Assembly: GCA_902572605.1 (NCBI GenBank)
Contig: CACGGD010000002.1
Coordinates: 124,001-188,000 of the forward strand
DNA: 64,000 bases
Source of the DNA: an uncultured Pelagibacteraceae bacterium
Lineage (GTDB): Bacteria; Pseudomonadota; Alphaproteobacteria; Pelagibacterales; Pelagibacteraceae
Reading direction: 5' to 3'
Part shown: piece by piece, positions 27,074 to 36,065 of the stretch
Numbering within the stretch: the first letter of the stretch is position 1
Layout: every line of letters starts with the position of its first letter
Translations under genes and position numbers: made by a program
Notes under the pieces: generated by a model
What the model saw: only the letters and a program-made list of their open reading frames with translations
The model's database searches: none
Told to the model about the DNA's origin: nothing

Positions 27074-28667
27074 TTAAATTAGCTGGAGCTTTTTCTTTAT
27101 AAAGTTTATAATCTAAACTATCTATTAAAGCTTTAAATGAAGCCTCAATAATATTTGGGGACACTCCAACAGTGAACCAGCTAATTCCAGTTTTATCGGT
27201 GCTCTCTATTAAAACTCTTGTAGTTGCCTCTGTTCCAGTATTTAAAATTCTTACTTTATAATCTAATAATTTTAAATCAGAAAAAAAATTATAATATTTT
27301 TCAACTTTCTTAAAATTTGATCTAATTGCATTGTCTAATGCATTAACGGGACCATTCCCCTCTCCATTGCATTCAATGTCTTTTCCATCAATTAAAAAAA
27401 CAACATTTGCTTTTGTTTTTATAGTATCTGATTTTGCTACACTAACATTATAACTTTTAACCTTTAAATATTCAGGAACTTTTCCTAAAAGCCTATTAGC
27501 TAATAATTCAAAAGAGGCATCAGCACCATCATACGAATACCCACTGAACTCTCTATCTTTGACTTCTTCTAAAATTTTTTTAACTTTTGGATCTTTTGAA
27601 TCAATTTTAATGCCATATTTTTCTAAACGAGAAAGAATATTTGATCTACCAGCTTGGTTGGAAACAACTATATTTCTGTGATTACCAACAAGCTTAGGAT
27701 CAACATGCTCATAAGTTTTTGGATCTTTTTGTACAGCAGATACGTGTAGACCTCCTTTATGAGAAAATGCAGATGCCCCTACATAAGCCATATTTTTATT
27801 TGGCTTTCTATTTAAAATTTCATCTAGCAGTCTCGAACATTCTGTTAATGAAGATAATTTATCTTTTTTAATATTAATCTCATATTTCTCACTAAATGAT
27901 TTTTTTAAAAAAAGTGTAGGTATAATTGACATTAGATTAGCATTGCCACACCTTTCACCTAAGCCATTAATAGTACCTTGAATTTGTCTAGCACCTGCCT
28001 CTACAGCAGCTAACGAATTTGCTACTGCATTTTCTGTATCGTTGTGGGCATGTATTCCAAGATTTTTTCCTGGTATAGTTTTGGAAACTTTTGAAACTAT
28101 TTCACTAATTTCATGGGGTAAAGTTCCACCATTCGTGTCACACAATACTAGCCATCTAGCCCCTGAATCATAAGCATGTTTAAGACAGTCTAGCGCATAA
28201 CTTGAATTAGCTTTATAACCATCGAAAAAATGCTCAGCATCAAACAAAAATTCTTTTTTATTTTTGACAAAGTGCTTTGTAGTTTCTTTAATATTTTCTA
28301 AATTTTCCTCATTTTTAATGCCTAAGGCAACTTTCACATGAAAATCCCAAGCTTTACCTACAACGCAAACTGCGGGTGAATTTGCATTCATTAAAGATGC
28401 TAACCCTGGATCATTATCAGCGCTTCTTCCTATCTTTTTTGTCATACCAAAAGCTGTGAAAATACTTTTTTTTAATTTTGGTGGATGAGAAAAAAATTTA
28501 GTATCATTGGGGTTTGCTCCTGGCCAACCTCCTTCAATGTAGTCAACTCCAATATCTGATAAAACATTTGCAATTTTATTCTTATCTTCAATAGAAAAAT
28601 CTACTCCTTCAGTTTGAGCACCATCTCTTAGTGTAGTATCAAATATATAAATTTTATCTTTACTCAT
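27063..28667 (-). CDS. cimA: (R)-citramalate synthase
   Basis: Condenses pyruvate and acetyl-CoA to citramalate, the threonine-independent route to 2-oxobutyrate and isoleucine. The HMGL-like TIM barrel starts IYIFDTTLRDGAQTEGVDFSIEDK and includes GIHAHNDTENAVANSLAAVEAGARQIQGTINGLGERCGNANL near 215-257, then a LeuA-type regulatory domain at the C-terminus. The chosen ATG at 28667 overlaps the cysS stop as ATGA; the track's TTG at 28679 is unlikely. A 2-isopropylmalate synthase paralogue is the main alternative, but the N-terminus favours CimA. Confidence 0.9.
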   Translation of the reverse strand: MSKDKIYIFDTTLRDGAQTEGVDFSIEDKNKIANVLSDIGVDYIEGGWPGANPNDTKFFSHPPKLKKSIFTAFGMTKKIGRSADNDPGLASLMNANSPAVCVVGKAWDFHVKVALGIKNEENLENIKETTKHFVKNKKEFLFDAEHFFDGYKANSSYALDCLKHAYDSGARWLVLCDTNGGTLPHEISEIVSKVSKTIPGKNLGIHAHNDTENAVANSLAAVEAGARQIQGTINGLGERCGNANLMSIIPTLFLKKSFSEKYEINIKKDKLSSLTECSRLLDEILNRKPNKNMAYVGASAFSHKGGLHVSAVQKDPKTYEHVDPKLVGNHRNIVVSNQAGRSNILSRLEKYGIKIDSKDPKVKKILEEVKDREFSGYSYDGADASFELLANRLLGKVPEYLKVKSYNVSVAKSDTIKTKANVVFLIDGKDIECNGEGNGPVNALDNAIRSNFKKVEKYYNFFSDLKLLDYKVRILNTGTEATTRVLIESTDKTGISWFTVGVSPNIIEASFKALIDSLDYKLYKEKAPANLNEK

Positions 28668-30013
28668 TTTAATTTCCAAACTGTTTTATCTTGTTGATCT
28701 TCAATTACAATCCCTTGTCCTAACAAATCTTTCCTTATTTGATCAGCTAGAGTAAAATTTCCCTCTTTTTTTGCTTTAGTTCTTTCAGCAATTTTCTTTG
28801 AAATATAATCATCTGAAACTTTTATATTAGATTTTTTTAAATTCTCCCATTCTTGTTTATTGATATTAAATAAACCTATTAATTTACATGCATTATTAAA
28901 TAGCGATTTACTTTTTTTATCTCCATTACTCGCAGCATTATATAATTCGTGTATTTTAGCAATAAAGCCTGGGGTATTTAAATCATCTAATAAAGTTTCT
29001 GAAATATCTAAAATATTTGTATCTTTAGTTTCTTCATAAAGTTTGTACCATTTATCAATTATGTTTTTTTGATTTTGTAACAATTCATCATTCCAGTCCA
29101 ATGGTTGACTGTAATGTGCGCTCAATAAAGCTAATCTTACAACTTGTCCAGAGTATTGCTTCACAGCTTCTGAAATCGTAATGATGTTGCCTAAAGATTT
29201 AGACATCTTTTCTTTGTTAAATGTAACAAAGCCATTATGAACCCAATAATTCGCAAAACTTTCTGTAGAATTATTACTGCAAGACTGCGCAATTTCATTT
29301 TCATGGTGTGGAAAAATTAAGTCTAAACCTCCACCGTGTATATCAAAATTTTTTCCTAAATACTTTTCGCTCATGACAGAACATTCTAAATGCCAACCTG
29401 GTCTACCCCTTCCCCATGGCGAATTCCATCCTGGATCATTGTCTTCTGAAGGTTTCCATAAAACAAAATCTAATGGATTTTTCTTAAGATCAGAAATTTC
29501 TATTCTACTTCCAGCTTTTAATTCCTCTAAATTTTTATTTGATAACTTTCCATAGTTCTTGAAGGAATTAATGGCAAAATAAACATGACCTTTATTTTCA
29601 TAAGCATAACCTTTTTTTATTAAAGAGGAGGACATTTCAATCATCTCTTTGATATGTTCTGTTGCTTTTGGCTCTACAGTAGGGTCTAAACAATTCAAAC
29701 TTCTGCAATTTTCATGGAAAACTTTTGTGACTTCATTTGTGATTTCATTAATGCTTTTTTTATTTCTCTTAGAGGCTTCAATTATTTTATCATCTACGTC
29801 TGTAATGTTTCTTACGTAATTTACATTTGTTCCATAAATTAATCTTAAAACTCTAAACAAAATATCAAATACTACTAAACTTCTAGCGTTTCCTACATGC
29901 GGATTATCGTAAACAGTAGGACCACAAGCGTATAAAGAAATTTTCTTAGAATTTATTGGTTTAAAAATTTCTTTTTTTCTTGATAAGGAGTTAGTAAGTT
30001 GAAGATTACTCAT
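28664..30013 (-). CDS. cysS: cysteinyl-tRNA synthetase
   Basis: Class I aminoacyl-tRNA synthetase for cysteine. The signatures are LYACGPTVYDNPHVGNAR near 27-44 (HIGH-like HVGN), the zinc-site segments GWHLECSVMS and GLDLIFPHHENEIAQS near 206-240, and the KMSKS loop EKMSKSLGNI near 268-277. The 449 residues are close to the family norm. The gene overlaps nadE by 8 nt upstream and cimA by 4 nt downstream. Confidence 0.97.
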   Translation of the reverse strand: MSNLQLTNSLSRKKEIFKPINSKKISLYACGPTVYDNPHVGNARSLVVFDILFRVLRLIYGTNVNYVRNITDVDDKIIEASKRNKKSINEITNEVTKVFHENCRSLNCLDPTVEPKATEHIKEMIEMSSSLIKKGYAYENKGHVYFAINSFKNYGKLSNKNLEELKAGSRIEISDLKKNPLDFVLWKPSEDNDPGWNSPWGRGRPGWHLECSVMSEKYLGKNFDIHGGGLDLIFPHHENEIAQSCSNNSTESFANYWVHNGFVTFNKEKMSKSLGNIITISEAVKQYSGQVVRLALLSAHYSQPLDWNDELLQNQKNIIDKWYKLYEETKDTNILDISETLLDDLNTPGFIAKIHELYNAASNGDKKSKSLFNNACKLIGLFNINKQEWENLKKSNIKVSDDYISKKIAERTKAKKEGNFTLADQIRKDLLGQGIVIEDQQDKTVWKLK

Positions 30014-30743
30014 TAAATTTGCAGACTGGTATAGGATTCATTTTGTGTAAATTTTTTTCTCTAATTTCTAAATATTTTTTATAATTAGGATCATTTTTAT
30101 TTTCCATAGCTTTTTCTAAATCTTCGTAACTCATTCCAAGTTGTTGAACATCGTTTCTTCCATCGTCCCATAAACCGTCGGTTGGCGGTGTATCTATTAT
30201 ATCTTGAGAAACACCTAAATGTTTTCCGAGTTCCCAAACTTGTGTTTTAGTACAATCAGCTATCGGAGAAATATCAACTCCACCGTCACCATATTTAGTA
30301 TAAAAACCAACGCCAAAATCTTCAACTTTATTTCCTGTGCCTACAACTATTCCATTATTAGCTGCTGCTACTTGATATAAAGTTGCCATTCTTAACCTCG
30401 CTCTAGAGTTTGCGTATCCATGATCATTATTAAATTTTGTTAAAACCTGAGAAAATGAAGTAAAAATTTTATCCATTTCTAATAAATGGTGCTCCACATT
30501 TTTATATTTTTGTTTTAACCATTTAGCATGTAACAAACTTAGGTCATGTTGAGATTTAATTTGTTTAATTGGCATCGTTAACACAATTGTTTTACGTCCA
30601 GTACTTGCACATAAAGTACTAACTACAGAAGAGTCAATTCCACCAGAAATTCCAACGATTAAAGCTTTCGGCTTATAAGATGCCGAATCGCAATAATTAT
30701 TGATCCAATTTGTAATAATTTCTGCTCTTTTTTTTACTTCCAT
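30006..30743 (-). CDS. nadE: NAD synthetase, ammonia-dependent type
   Basis: Amidates deamido-NAD to NAD in the last biosynthetic step. The PP-loop ALIVGISGGIDSSVVSTLC near 27-45 binds ATP, and GTGNKVEDFGVGFYTKYGDGGVDISPIADCTKTQV near 134-170 is the NadE core. The 245 residues lack the N-terminal nitrilase domain found in glutamine-dependent forms, so ammonia should be the nitrogen donor. It overlaps cysS by 8 nt. nadK, another NAD-pathway gene, is elsewhere in the window. Confidence 0.96.
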   Translation of the reverse strand: MEVKKRAEIITNWINNYCDSASYKPKALIVGISGGIDSSVVSTLCASTGRKTIVLTMPIKQIKSQHDLSLLHAKWLKQKYKNVEHHLLEMDKIFTSFSQVLTKFNNDHGYANSRARLRMATLYQVAAANNGIVVGTGNKVEDFGVGFYTKYGDGGVDISPIADCTKTQVWELGKHLGVSQDIIDTPPTDGLWDDGRNDVQQLGMSYEDLEKAMENKNDPNYKKYLEIREKNLHKMNPIPVCKFNE

Positions 30744-30795
30744 AAATAGTACCTACCTCTCTTTTAAGGTTTGGTTTTAATAATTTCAATAACTA

Positions 30796-32172
30796 TTAAG
30801 ACGCTTCTTTAATAATATTTTTTGAATATTTAGAATTTTTCTTTATTTCCTCAGAAATTAGGAAAGCAAGTTCTAAAGCTTGTGAGGCATTTAATCTCGG
30901 ATCACAATGAGTTCTGTATCTATTAGATAAATCTCTATCTGATATTTTTTGGGCTCCACCAGTACATTCTGTTACATCTTGACCTGTCATTTCAACGTGA
31001 AGTCCGCCAGCGTAAGTTCCTTCAGATTGATGAATGCCAAACACATTTTTTACTTCTTTTAAAACACTGTCAAAAGGTCTGGTTTTTAGTCCGCTGGTTG
31101 CCTTAATTGTATTACCATGCATTGGATCACAAGACCAAATTACATTTAAACCTTCTTTCTTAACAGCTTTGATTAATTTAGGTAAAAACTCTTCTGCTTT
31201 GTTTGCTCCAAATCTAGAAATTAAAGTAAGTCTTCCAGCTTCATTTTTGGGATTTAAAATGTTGCAAAGCTTAATTAGTTCATCTGCTTTGAGCGAAGGT
31301 CCGCATTTCAATCCGATGGGATTTTCTATACCTCTACAAAATTCAACATGTGCACCATCTGGTTGTCTTGTTCTATCTCCTATCCAAACAAAATGAGCTG
31401 ATGTATCGTGATACTCTCCAGTTGTGGAGTCTACTCTTGTCATAGCTTCTTCGAATGGAAGTAAAAGAGCTTCATGCGAAGTATAAAAGTTGACTGTTCT
31501 TAGTCTTCTGTTGTTTTCAGGAGTTATTCCACAAGCTTCCATAAATGATAAAGCGTCACTTATTTTGTCTTCTATTTCTTTATATTTCCCTTTAGTCTTT
31601 TTATTTATAAATCCTAAGTTCCATAAATGAACTTGCCTTAAATCTGCAAATCCTCCTTGTGAGAATGCTCTAATTAAATTTAATGTAGAAGCAGATTGAG
31701 AATAAGCTCTGAATAATCTTTTCGCATCTGGAACTCTAGCTTTTTCTGTAAATTCCATACCATTAATATTATCACCTAGATAACTAGGTAGTTCTTTTCC
31801 ATCTTTTTCTTCAGTAGGTGAACTTCGTGGTTTTGAAAACTGTCCAGCAATTCTTCCAATTTTAATGACTGGCATTGAAGCTGAATGAGTTAAAACTAAA
31901 GACATTTGAAGAATAGCTTTAAATGTATCTCTTATATTGTCAGGATTAAATTCCTCAAAACTTTCAGCACAGTCTCCTCCTTGCAATAAGAAAGCTTTAC
32001 CCTTAACAACTTCCGCTAAAGATTGTTTTAATGATCTCGTTTCTCCTGCAAAAACTAATGGAGGATATTTCTTTACTTTGCTAAGTACTAAATCCAATTC
32101 TTTCTTATCCTTGTACACAGGTAAGTGTTTTGCAGGAAATTTAGTCCAACTGTTTAAATTCCATTTTTTCAT
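30796..32172 (-). CDS. class II 3-deoxy-7-phosphoheptulonate (DAHP) synthase
   Basis: First enzyme of the shikimate pathway, joining PEP and erythrose-4-phosphate. It is the plant-like class II form: KYPPLVFAGETRSLKQSL near 34-51, FLLQGGDCAESFEEFN near 62-77, WIGDRTRQPDGAHVEFCRGIENPIGLKCGPS near 260-290, WSCDPMHGNTIK near 341-352 and HVEMTGQDVTECTGG near 385-400. The ATG at 32172 gives MKKWNLNSWTKFPAKHLP; the track's extra MN would need a TTG codon. About 60 nt separate it from glmS upstream. Confidence 0.95.
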   Translation of the reverse strand: MKKWNLNSWTKFPAKHLPVYKDKKELDLVLSKVKKYPPLVFAGETRSLKQSLAEVVKGKAFLLQGGDCAESFEEFNPDNIRDTFKAILQMSLVLTHSASMPVIKIGRIAGQFSKPRSSPTEEKDGKELPSYLGDNINGMEFTEKARVPDAKRLFRAYSQSASTLNLIRAFSQGGFADLRQVHLWNLGFINKKTKGKYKEIEDKISDALSFMEACGITPENNRRLRTVNFYTSHEALLLPFEEAMTRVDSTTGEYHDTSAHFVWIGDRTRQPDGAHVEFCRGIENPIGLKCGPSLKADELIKLCNILNPKNEAGRLTLISRFGANKAEEFLPKLIKAVKKEGLNVIWSCDPMHGNTIKATSGLKTRPFDSVLKEVKNVFGIHQSEGTYAGGLHVEMTGQDVTECTGGAQKISDRDLSNRYRTHCDPRLNASQALELAFLISEEIKKNSKYSKNIIKEAS

Positions 32173-32233
32173 ATTCAACCTGAGATATATATAAATTATA
32201 AAAAAGACTTTTTAAAGACTTTTGAAAAATAAA

Positions 32234-34051
32234 TTACTCAACAGTGACTGATTTAGCTAGGTTTCTTGGTTTATCTATATCACAACCTTTTAATAGTGCT
32301 ACATGATAAGCCAATAACTGAATCGGAATGGTTAACAATATAGGAGAAAGTAAATTGTCTACAGCTGGAACTCTGATACCAAATCTAATGTTTTCATTCA
32401 TTAATTGTTTTTTGTGATCAGTAATAAATAAAATCTTTCCTCCTCTTGCTATAACTTCTTGCATATTTGAGAGAGTTTTTTCAAAATATTTATCTTTTGG
32501 AGCAATCACAATTACAGGTAGGCCTTCTTCAATTAAAGCTAGAGGACCGTGCTTCATTTCTCCCGCTGGATATCCTTCTGCATGTAGGTAAGACAATTCT
32601 TTAAGTTTTAAAGCTCCCTCTAATGCAATTGGAAAAGATAAACCTCTTCCTAAAAACATAGATCCTTTAGCATCAAGAAATTCTTTAGCCATAGCTTGAA
32701 TATTATTCTCTATTTTTAAACTTTCTTTAATTGACTCAGGAAGAATTTTTAAATTTTTTATGCTATTTTGATATTTTGACTCATCTATATCTTTTCTTAT
32801 TTTAGATATCTTTAAACATAAAATATAAAGAACTAACATTTGACCTAAAAATGCTTTCGTTGAAGCAACACCAATTTCTGGGCCAGCGTGTATTGGAAGA
32901 ACCCAATCAGAGTTTCTTGCAATCGTACTTTCTACTGCGTTTACTATAGAACAAGTTTTTACATTATTTTTTTTGCATATATCTAATGCGGCTGCAGTAT
33001 CTGCTGTTTCTCCAGATTGTGAAACAAATATATACAAATTTTCAGAATTAAATCTTAATTTTCTATATCTAAACTCAGAAGCTATATCAGTTTCAACATC
33101 GATAGATGTTAACTCTTCAAACCAATATTTTGCAACTAGACATGAATGATAAGCAGTTCCACATCCTATTAGAATAATTTTATTAATTTTTTCTGGTTTT
33201 ATTGGAAAGTTATAAATGTTAATATCTTTTTTTAAACTATCAATATATTCATTAATACAATTTTTTGCAGTCGTAGATTGTTCAAATATCTCTTTTGACA
33301 TAAAGTTTTTGTAATCTCCTTTATCAGAAATATTTTCATCATCAGATAAAGCGTATACTTTTTTATTAATCTTTCTTTTATTAACGTCATAAAATTCAAC
33401 TTTGTCTTTGGATAAAACACATAGGTCGCCATCATCTAAATAAGAAATTTTATTAGTCATTGACTTTAGTGCGTAAGAATCTGAACCAAGATAATTTTCT
33501 TTATTTGAATATCCGACAGCCAAAGGACTCCCTCTTCGAGCGCCTATAATTATATCTTTAAAATCTTTAAAAATAATTCCAAGAGCAAAACTACCTTTTA
33601 ATTGTTTCAATGTTTTAAAAACAGACTCTAAAGGCTCATTGTCTTTTAAAGCCTCTGTAATCAATAAAGTTATAACTTCCGTATCTGTTTGAGATTTAAA
33701 TCTTAAACCTTTCGATTCTAATTTTTTTTTTATTTCATCTGAATTTTCTATAATTCCATTGTGGACAACAGAAACAATTTCCGAAGAATGAGGATGTGCG
33801 TTTACTTCGTTAGGTATGCCATGAGTTGCCCATCTAACGTGTCCAATGCCAAGATTTCCATTTGATGGTGTTTTAAATAAAATCTTCTCTAGTTCTTCAA
33901 CTCTACCTGAACATTTTTTTTCACTTATTTCATTTTTACTTATTGTGGCTAATCCAGCAGAATCATATCCTCTGTATTCCAATTTTTTTAATGAATTTAT
34001 AATATTCATTGAAACTGGTTTACTACTTGCTATTCCAATAATCCCACACAT
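32234..34051 (-). CDS. glmS: glutamine-fructose-6-phosphate aminotransferase (isomerizing)
   Basis: Makes glucosamine-6-phosphate, the first step of UDP-GlcNAc synthesis. The N-terminal Cys2 glutaminase domain begins MCGIIGIA with the nucleophile at residue 2, and two SIS isomerase domains follow (CGTAYHSCLVAKYWFE near 298-313; LGRGLSFPIALEGALKLKELSY near 468-490), ending DKPRNLAKSVTVE. The 605 residues are typical. It directly follows the acetyltransferase-only GlmU, sharing one nucleotide, so two UDP-GlcNAc steps are coupled. Confidence 0.97.
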   Translation of the reverse strand: MCGIIGIASSKPVSMNIINSLKKLEYRGYDSAGLATISKNEISEKKCSGRVEELEKILFKTPSNGNLGIGHVRWATHGIPNEVNAHPHSSEIVSVVHNGIIENSDEIKKKLESKGLRFKSQTDTEVITLLITEALKDNEPLESVFKTLKQLKGSFALGIIFKDFKDIIIGARRGSPLAVGYSNKENYLGSDSYALKSMTNKISYLDDGDLCVLSKDKVEFYDVNKRKINKKVYALSDDENISDKGDYKNFMSKEIFEQSTTAKNCINEYIDSLKKDINIYNFPIKPEKINKIILIGCGTAYHSCLVAKYWFEELTSIDVETDIASEFRYRKLRFNSENLYIFVSQSGETADTAAALDICKKNNVKTCSIVNAVESTIARNSDWVLPIHAGPEIGVASTKAFLGQMLVLYILCLKISKIRKDIDESKYQNSIKNLKILPESIKESLKIENNIQAMAKEFLDAKGSMFLGRGLSFPIALEGALKLKELSYLHAEGYPAGEMKHGPLALIEEGLPVIVIAPKDKYFEKTLSNMQEVIARGGKILFITDHKKQLMNENIRFGIRVPAVDNLLSPILLTIPIQLLAYHVALLKGCDIDKPRNLAKSVTVE

Positions 34052-34698
34052 TATTTTTTCTTTTTTCTTTTATAGTTTTTGATTTCGTTTTGAAATGCTC
34101 TTGTAATTGCTAGAGAGTCTTTTTTTACATTTCTAGTTATTACCGAACCAGCTCCAATTATAGAATTTTTTTCTAATTTAACTGGGGCTACAAGGGCTGA
34201 ATTAGAGCCTACAAAAACATTGTCAGATATTTTTGTCTTAGATTTCTTAATACCATCGTAGTTGCAAGTAATTGTGCCAGCTCCAATATTTGAATTTTTT
34301 CCTATTACAGTATCGCCGATATAAGAAAGATGATTAACTTTCGAATTAGTATTAATGCTTGATTTTTTTGTTTCTACAAAATTTCCAATTTTCGTATTTG
34401 ACTTTAAAATAGTACCTGGTCTTAATCTTGCGTATGGACCAACAACTACATTGTTTTCAATTCTAGTTCCTTCAATGTGCGTAAAAGATTTTATGTAACT
34501 ATTATCGCCAATTTTTACTTTAGCTCCAATCACTACGTAAGGTTCTACAGTTACATTTTTTCCAAAAAAAGTGTCTTTAGATAAAAAAATTGTCTCTGGA
34601 GCAATCAAGTTAACCCCCTTCTTTAAAGCTTTATTTCTTAAAAGTTCTTGCGAAAGTCTATATGAGTTAGCCTTATTTAATTTATTATTTGTATTCAT
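34051..34698 (-). CDS. glmU: GlmU acetyltransferase domain only (uridylyltransferase domain absent)
   Basis: Left-handed beta-helix acetyltransferase converting glucosamine-1-P to N-acetylglucosamine-1-P. It opens with the GlmU linker helix (NKANSYRLSQELLRNKALKKGVNLIAPET) and continues through hexapeptide repeats. Residues known from E. coli GlmU acetyltransfer are present in context: ARLRPGT (Arg), VETKKSS (Lys), NHLSYIGD (His and Tyr) and GTITCNYDGIKKSKT (Asn, Lys). The N-terminal pyrophosphorylase domain of about 225 residues is missing. The ATG at 34698 is preferred to the track's GTG at 34740, which would add an unlike N-terminus. It is coupled to glmS. Confidence 0.88.
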   Translation of the reverse strand: MNTNNKLNKANSYRLSQELLRNKALKKGVNLIAPETIFLSKDTFFGKNVTVEPYVVIGAKVKIGDNSYIKSFTHIEGTRIENNVVVGPYARLRPGTILKSNTKIGNFVETKKSSINTNSKVNHLSYIGDTVIGKNSNIGAGTITCNYDGIKKSKTKISDNVFVGSNSALVAPVKLEKNSIIGAGSVITRNVKKDSLAITRAFQNEIKNYKRKKKK

Positions 34699-34767
34699 AG
34701 AATTTTTCTTTACATTATTAATGTAACTGAAATAAGTCACAAAATATTTCTTTTTAATACTTTAAAA

Positions 34768-35430
34768 ATGACTCAAAATTTAACAATTTTATTCGATTTG
34801 GATGGAACGATTATTAACACAGCTCCCGATTTAATGGCAGCACATAACCACGTAATGAGAAAATTTGGATATGAAGAAAAAAAAATGGAGGATATTAAAA
34901 CTCTTGCAGGTAAAGGTGCCTGGGTAATGATGCAAAGATCTTTTAAAGAAAAAATAAATGATGAAAGTTTAAAAAAAAATATGACAAAGGAATTTATTGA
35001 TTATTATTCTAAGAATATTGACAGAAATAGTAAACCTATAAACGGCCTTGTTGACTTTCTTAAATGGGCGAAATCAAAAAAAATTGTTATGGCAATATGT
35101 ACTAATAAACAAGAAAGATTAGCAAATGATCTTTTAATTAAACTTGATTTAATGAAATATTTTGATTTTGTAGCAGGATCTGACACGTTTGATTTTAACA
35201 AACCAGATGCTAGACACTTAACAAATGTTGTTGAAATATTAGAAGGTAATTTAAAGAAAACAATTATGGTAGGAGATAGTGAAGTTGATGAAATTGCAGC
35301 AGTAAATGCTAAGCTACCTTTTATATTAGTAGAAGATGGGTACACAGGCAAATCACCAAAAGAAATAAAACACGACTACTTGATCAAAGATTTTGTAAAT
35401 TTTGATAAAATTATCAATAATTATCTATGA
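34768..35430 (+). CDS. gph: phosphoglycolate phosphatase-like HAD hydrolase
   Basis: HAD-superfamily phosphatase, probably hydrolysing 2-phosphoglycolate. HAD motif I is LFDLDGTIINTAPDL near 8-22 (DxDGT), motif II AICTNK near 110-115, the Lys region NKPDARHL and motif IV TIMVGDSEVDEIAAVNA near 168-184. The cap domain of about 75 residues and the total of 220 match Gph. The specific substrate is inferred from close similarity of the N-terminus. It overlaps the LysE-family gene by ATGA. Confidence 0.85.
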   Translation: MTQNLTILFDLDGTIINTAPDLMAAHNHVMRKFGYEEKKMEDIKTLAGKGAWVMMQRSFKEKINDESLKKNMTKEFIDYYSKNIDRNSKPINGLVDFLKWAKSKKIVMAICTNKQERLANDLLIKLDLMKYFDFVAGSDTFDFNKPDARHLTNVVEILEGNLKKTIMVGDSEVDEIAAVNAKLPFILVEDGYTGKSPKEIKHDYLIKDFVNFDKIINNYL

Positions 35431-36026
35431 TTTCATTTGCATTATTATCAGCTTTATCAACATATTATTTTATTATGTTTGTTACTCCCGGTCCTAATAA
35501 CGCAATGCTCACTGCTTCTGGCATGAAATTTGGTTTTGTAAAAACACTTCCACATTTAATAGGAATTCCAACTGGTCATATAATTCAAATATCTTTAGTT
35601 TGCTTAGGTTTAGGAAATTTATTTATTCGATTTCCAGAATTACAATTTTATTTAAAAATTATTTGTTTTTTTTATTTACTGTATTTGAGTTGGACAATAT
35701 TAGGTTCTCTAAGCTTAACTAAAAAAAAAAGTGGAAGACCTTTAAAGTTGTATGAAGCTGCTTTATTTCAATTTATCAATCCTAAAGCTTGGACTATTGC
35801 TATAACGGTTGTATCTGCTTTTTTTCCTTCAGAAGAAAATTTTTATTTAGCAACTATTTTTTTGACTTCTACTGCAGCTTTAATATGTTTTCCATCTATC
35901 TGTATTTGGGCAATTTTTGGAAATAGTCTAAGACTTTATATTAATAACACTAAAACCAAAAAAATAATTGAGTATATTCTTGCAATACTATTGTTTGTAA
36001 CTGCTAGTTATATTTTGATTAAATAA
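35427..36026 (+). CDS. LysE/RhtB family amino-acid exporter
   Basis: Inner-membrane exporter of about six transmembrane segments in 199 residues. The family phrase TPGPNNAMLTASGMKFGF near 20-37 is present, as is FQFINPKAWTIAITVVSAFF near 113-132. LysE/RhtB members export lysine, homoserine, threonine or similar compounds; the substrate is not determinable here. It is translationally coupled to gph by a 4-nt overlap. Confidence 0.88.
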   Translation: MISFALLSALSTYYFIMFVTPGPNNAMLTASGMKFGFVKTLPHLIGIPTGHIIQISLVCLGLGNLFIRFPELQFYLKIICFFYLLYLSWTILGSLSLTKKKSGRPLKLYEAALFQFINPKAWTIAITVVSAFFPSEENFYLATIFLTSTAALICFPSICIWAIFGNSLRLYINNTKTKKIIEYILAILLFVTASYILIK

Positions 36027-36065
36027 TCTTTGATTTTTTAAATTCTCTCTAATATAAAACTTCTA

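Noticed and set aside
28668-28679. Longer CimA start (TTG) in the ORF track
   Set aside because: The ATG at 28667 makes a standard ATGA overlap with cysS and a normal N-terminus.
32200-32223. Two tandem copies of AAAGACTTT between glmS and the DAHP synthase gene
   Set aside because: Nine-base, A/T-heavy direct repeats with no G:C stem; could be chance, and no terminator or operator can be supported.
34699-34740. Upstream GTG start and 14 extra residues for the GlmU-like protein
   Set aside because: The extension does not match GlmU, and the ATG at 34698 starts just before the conserved linker helix.
36027-36065. Possible riboswitch ahead of prpB
   Set aside because: The gap is only 39 nt, too short for known classes, and no conserved core was recognised. 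No riboswitch was seen elsewhere in the window.
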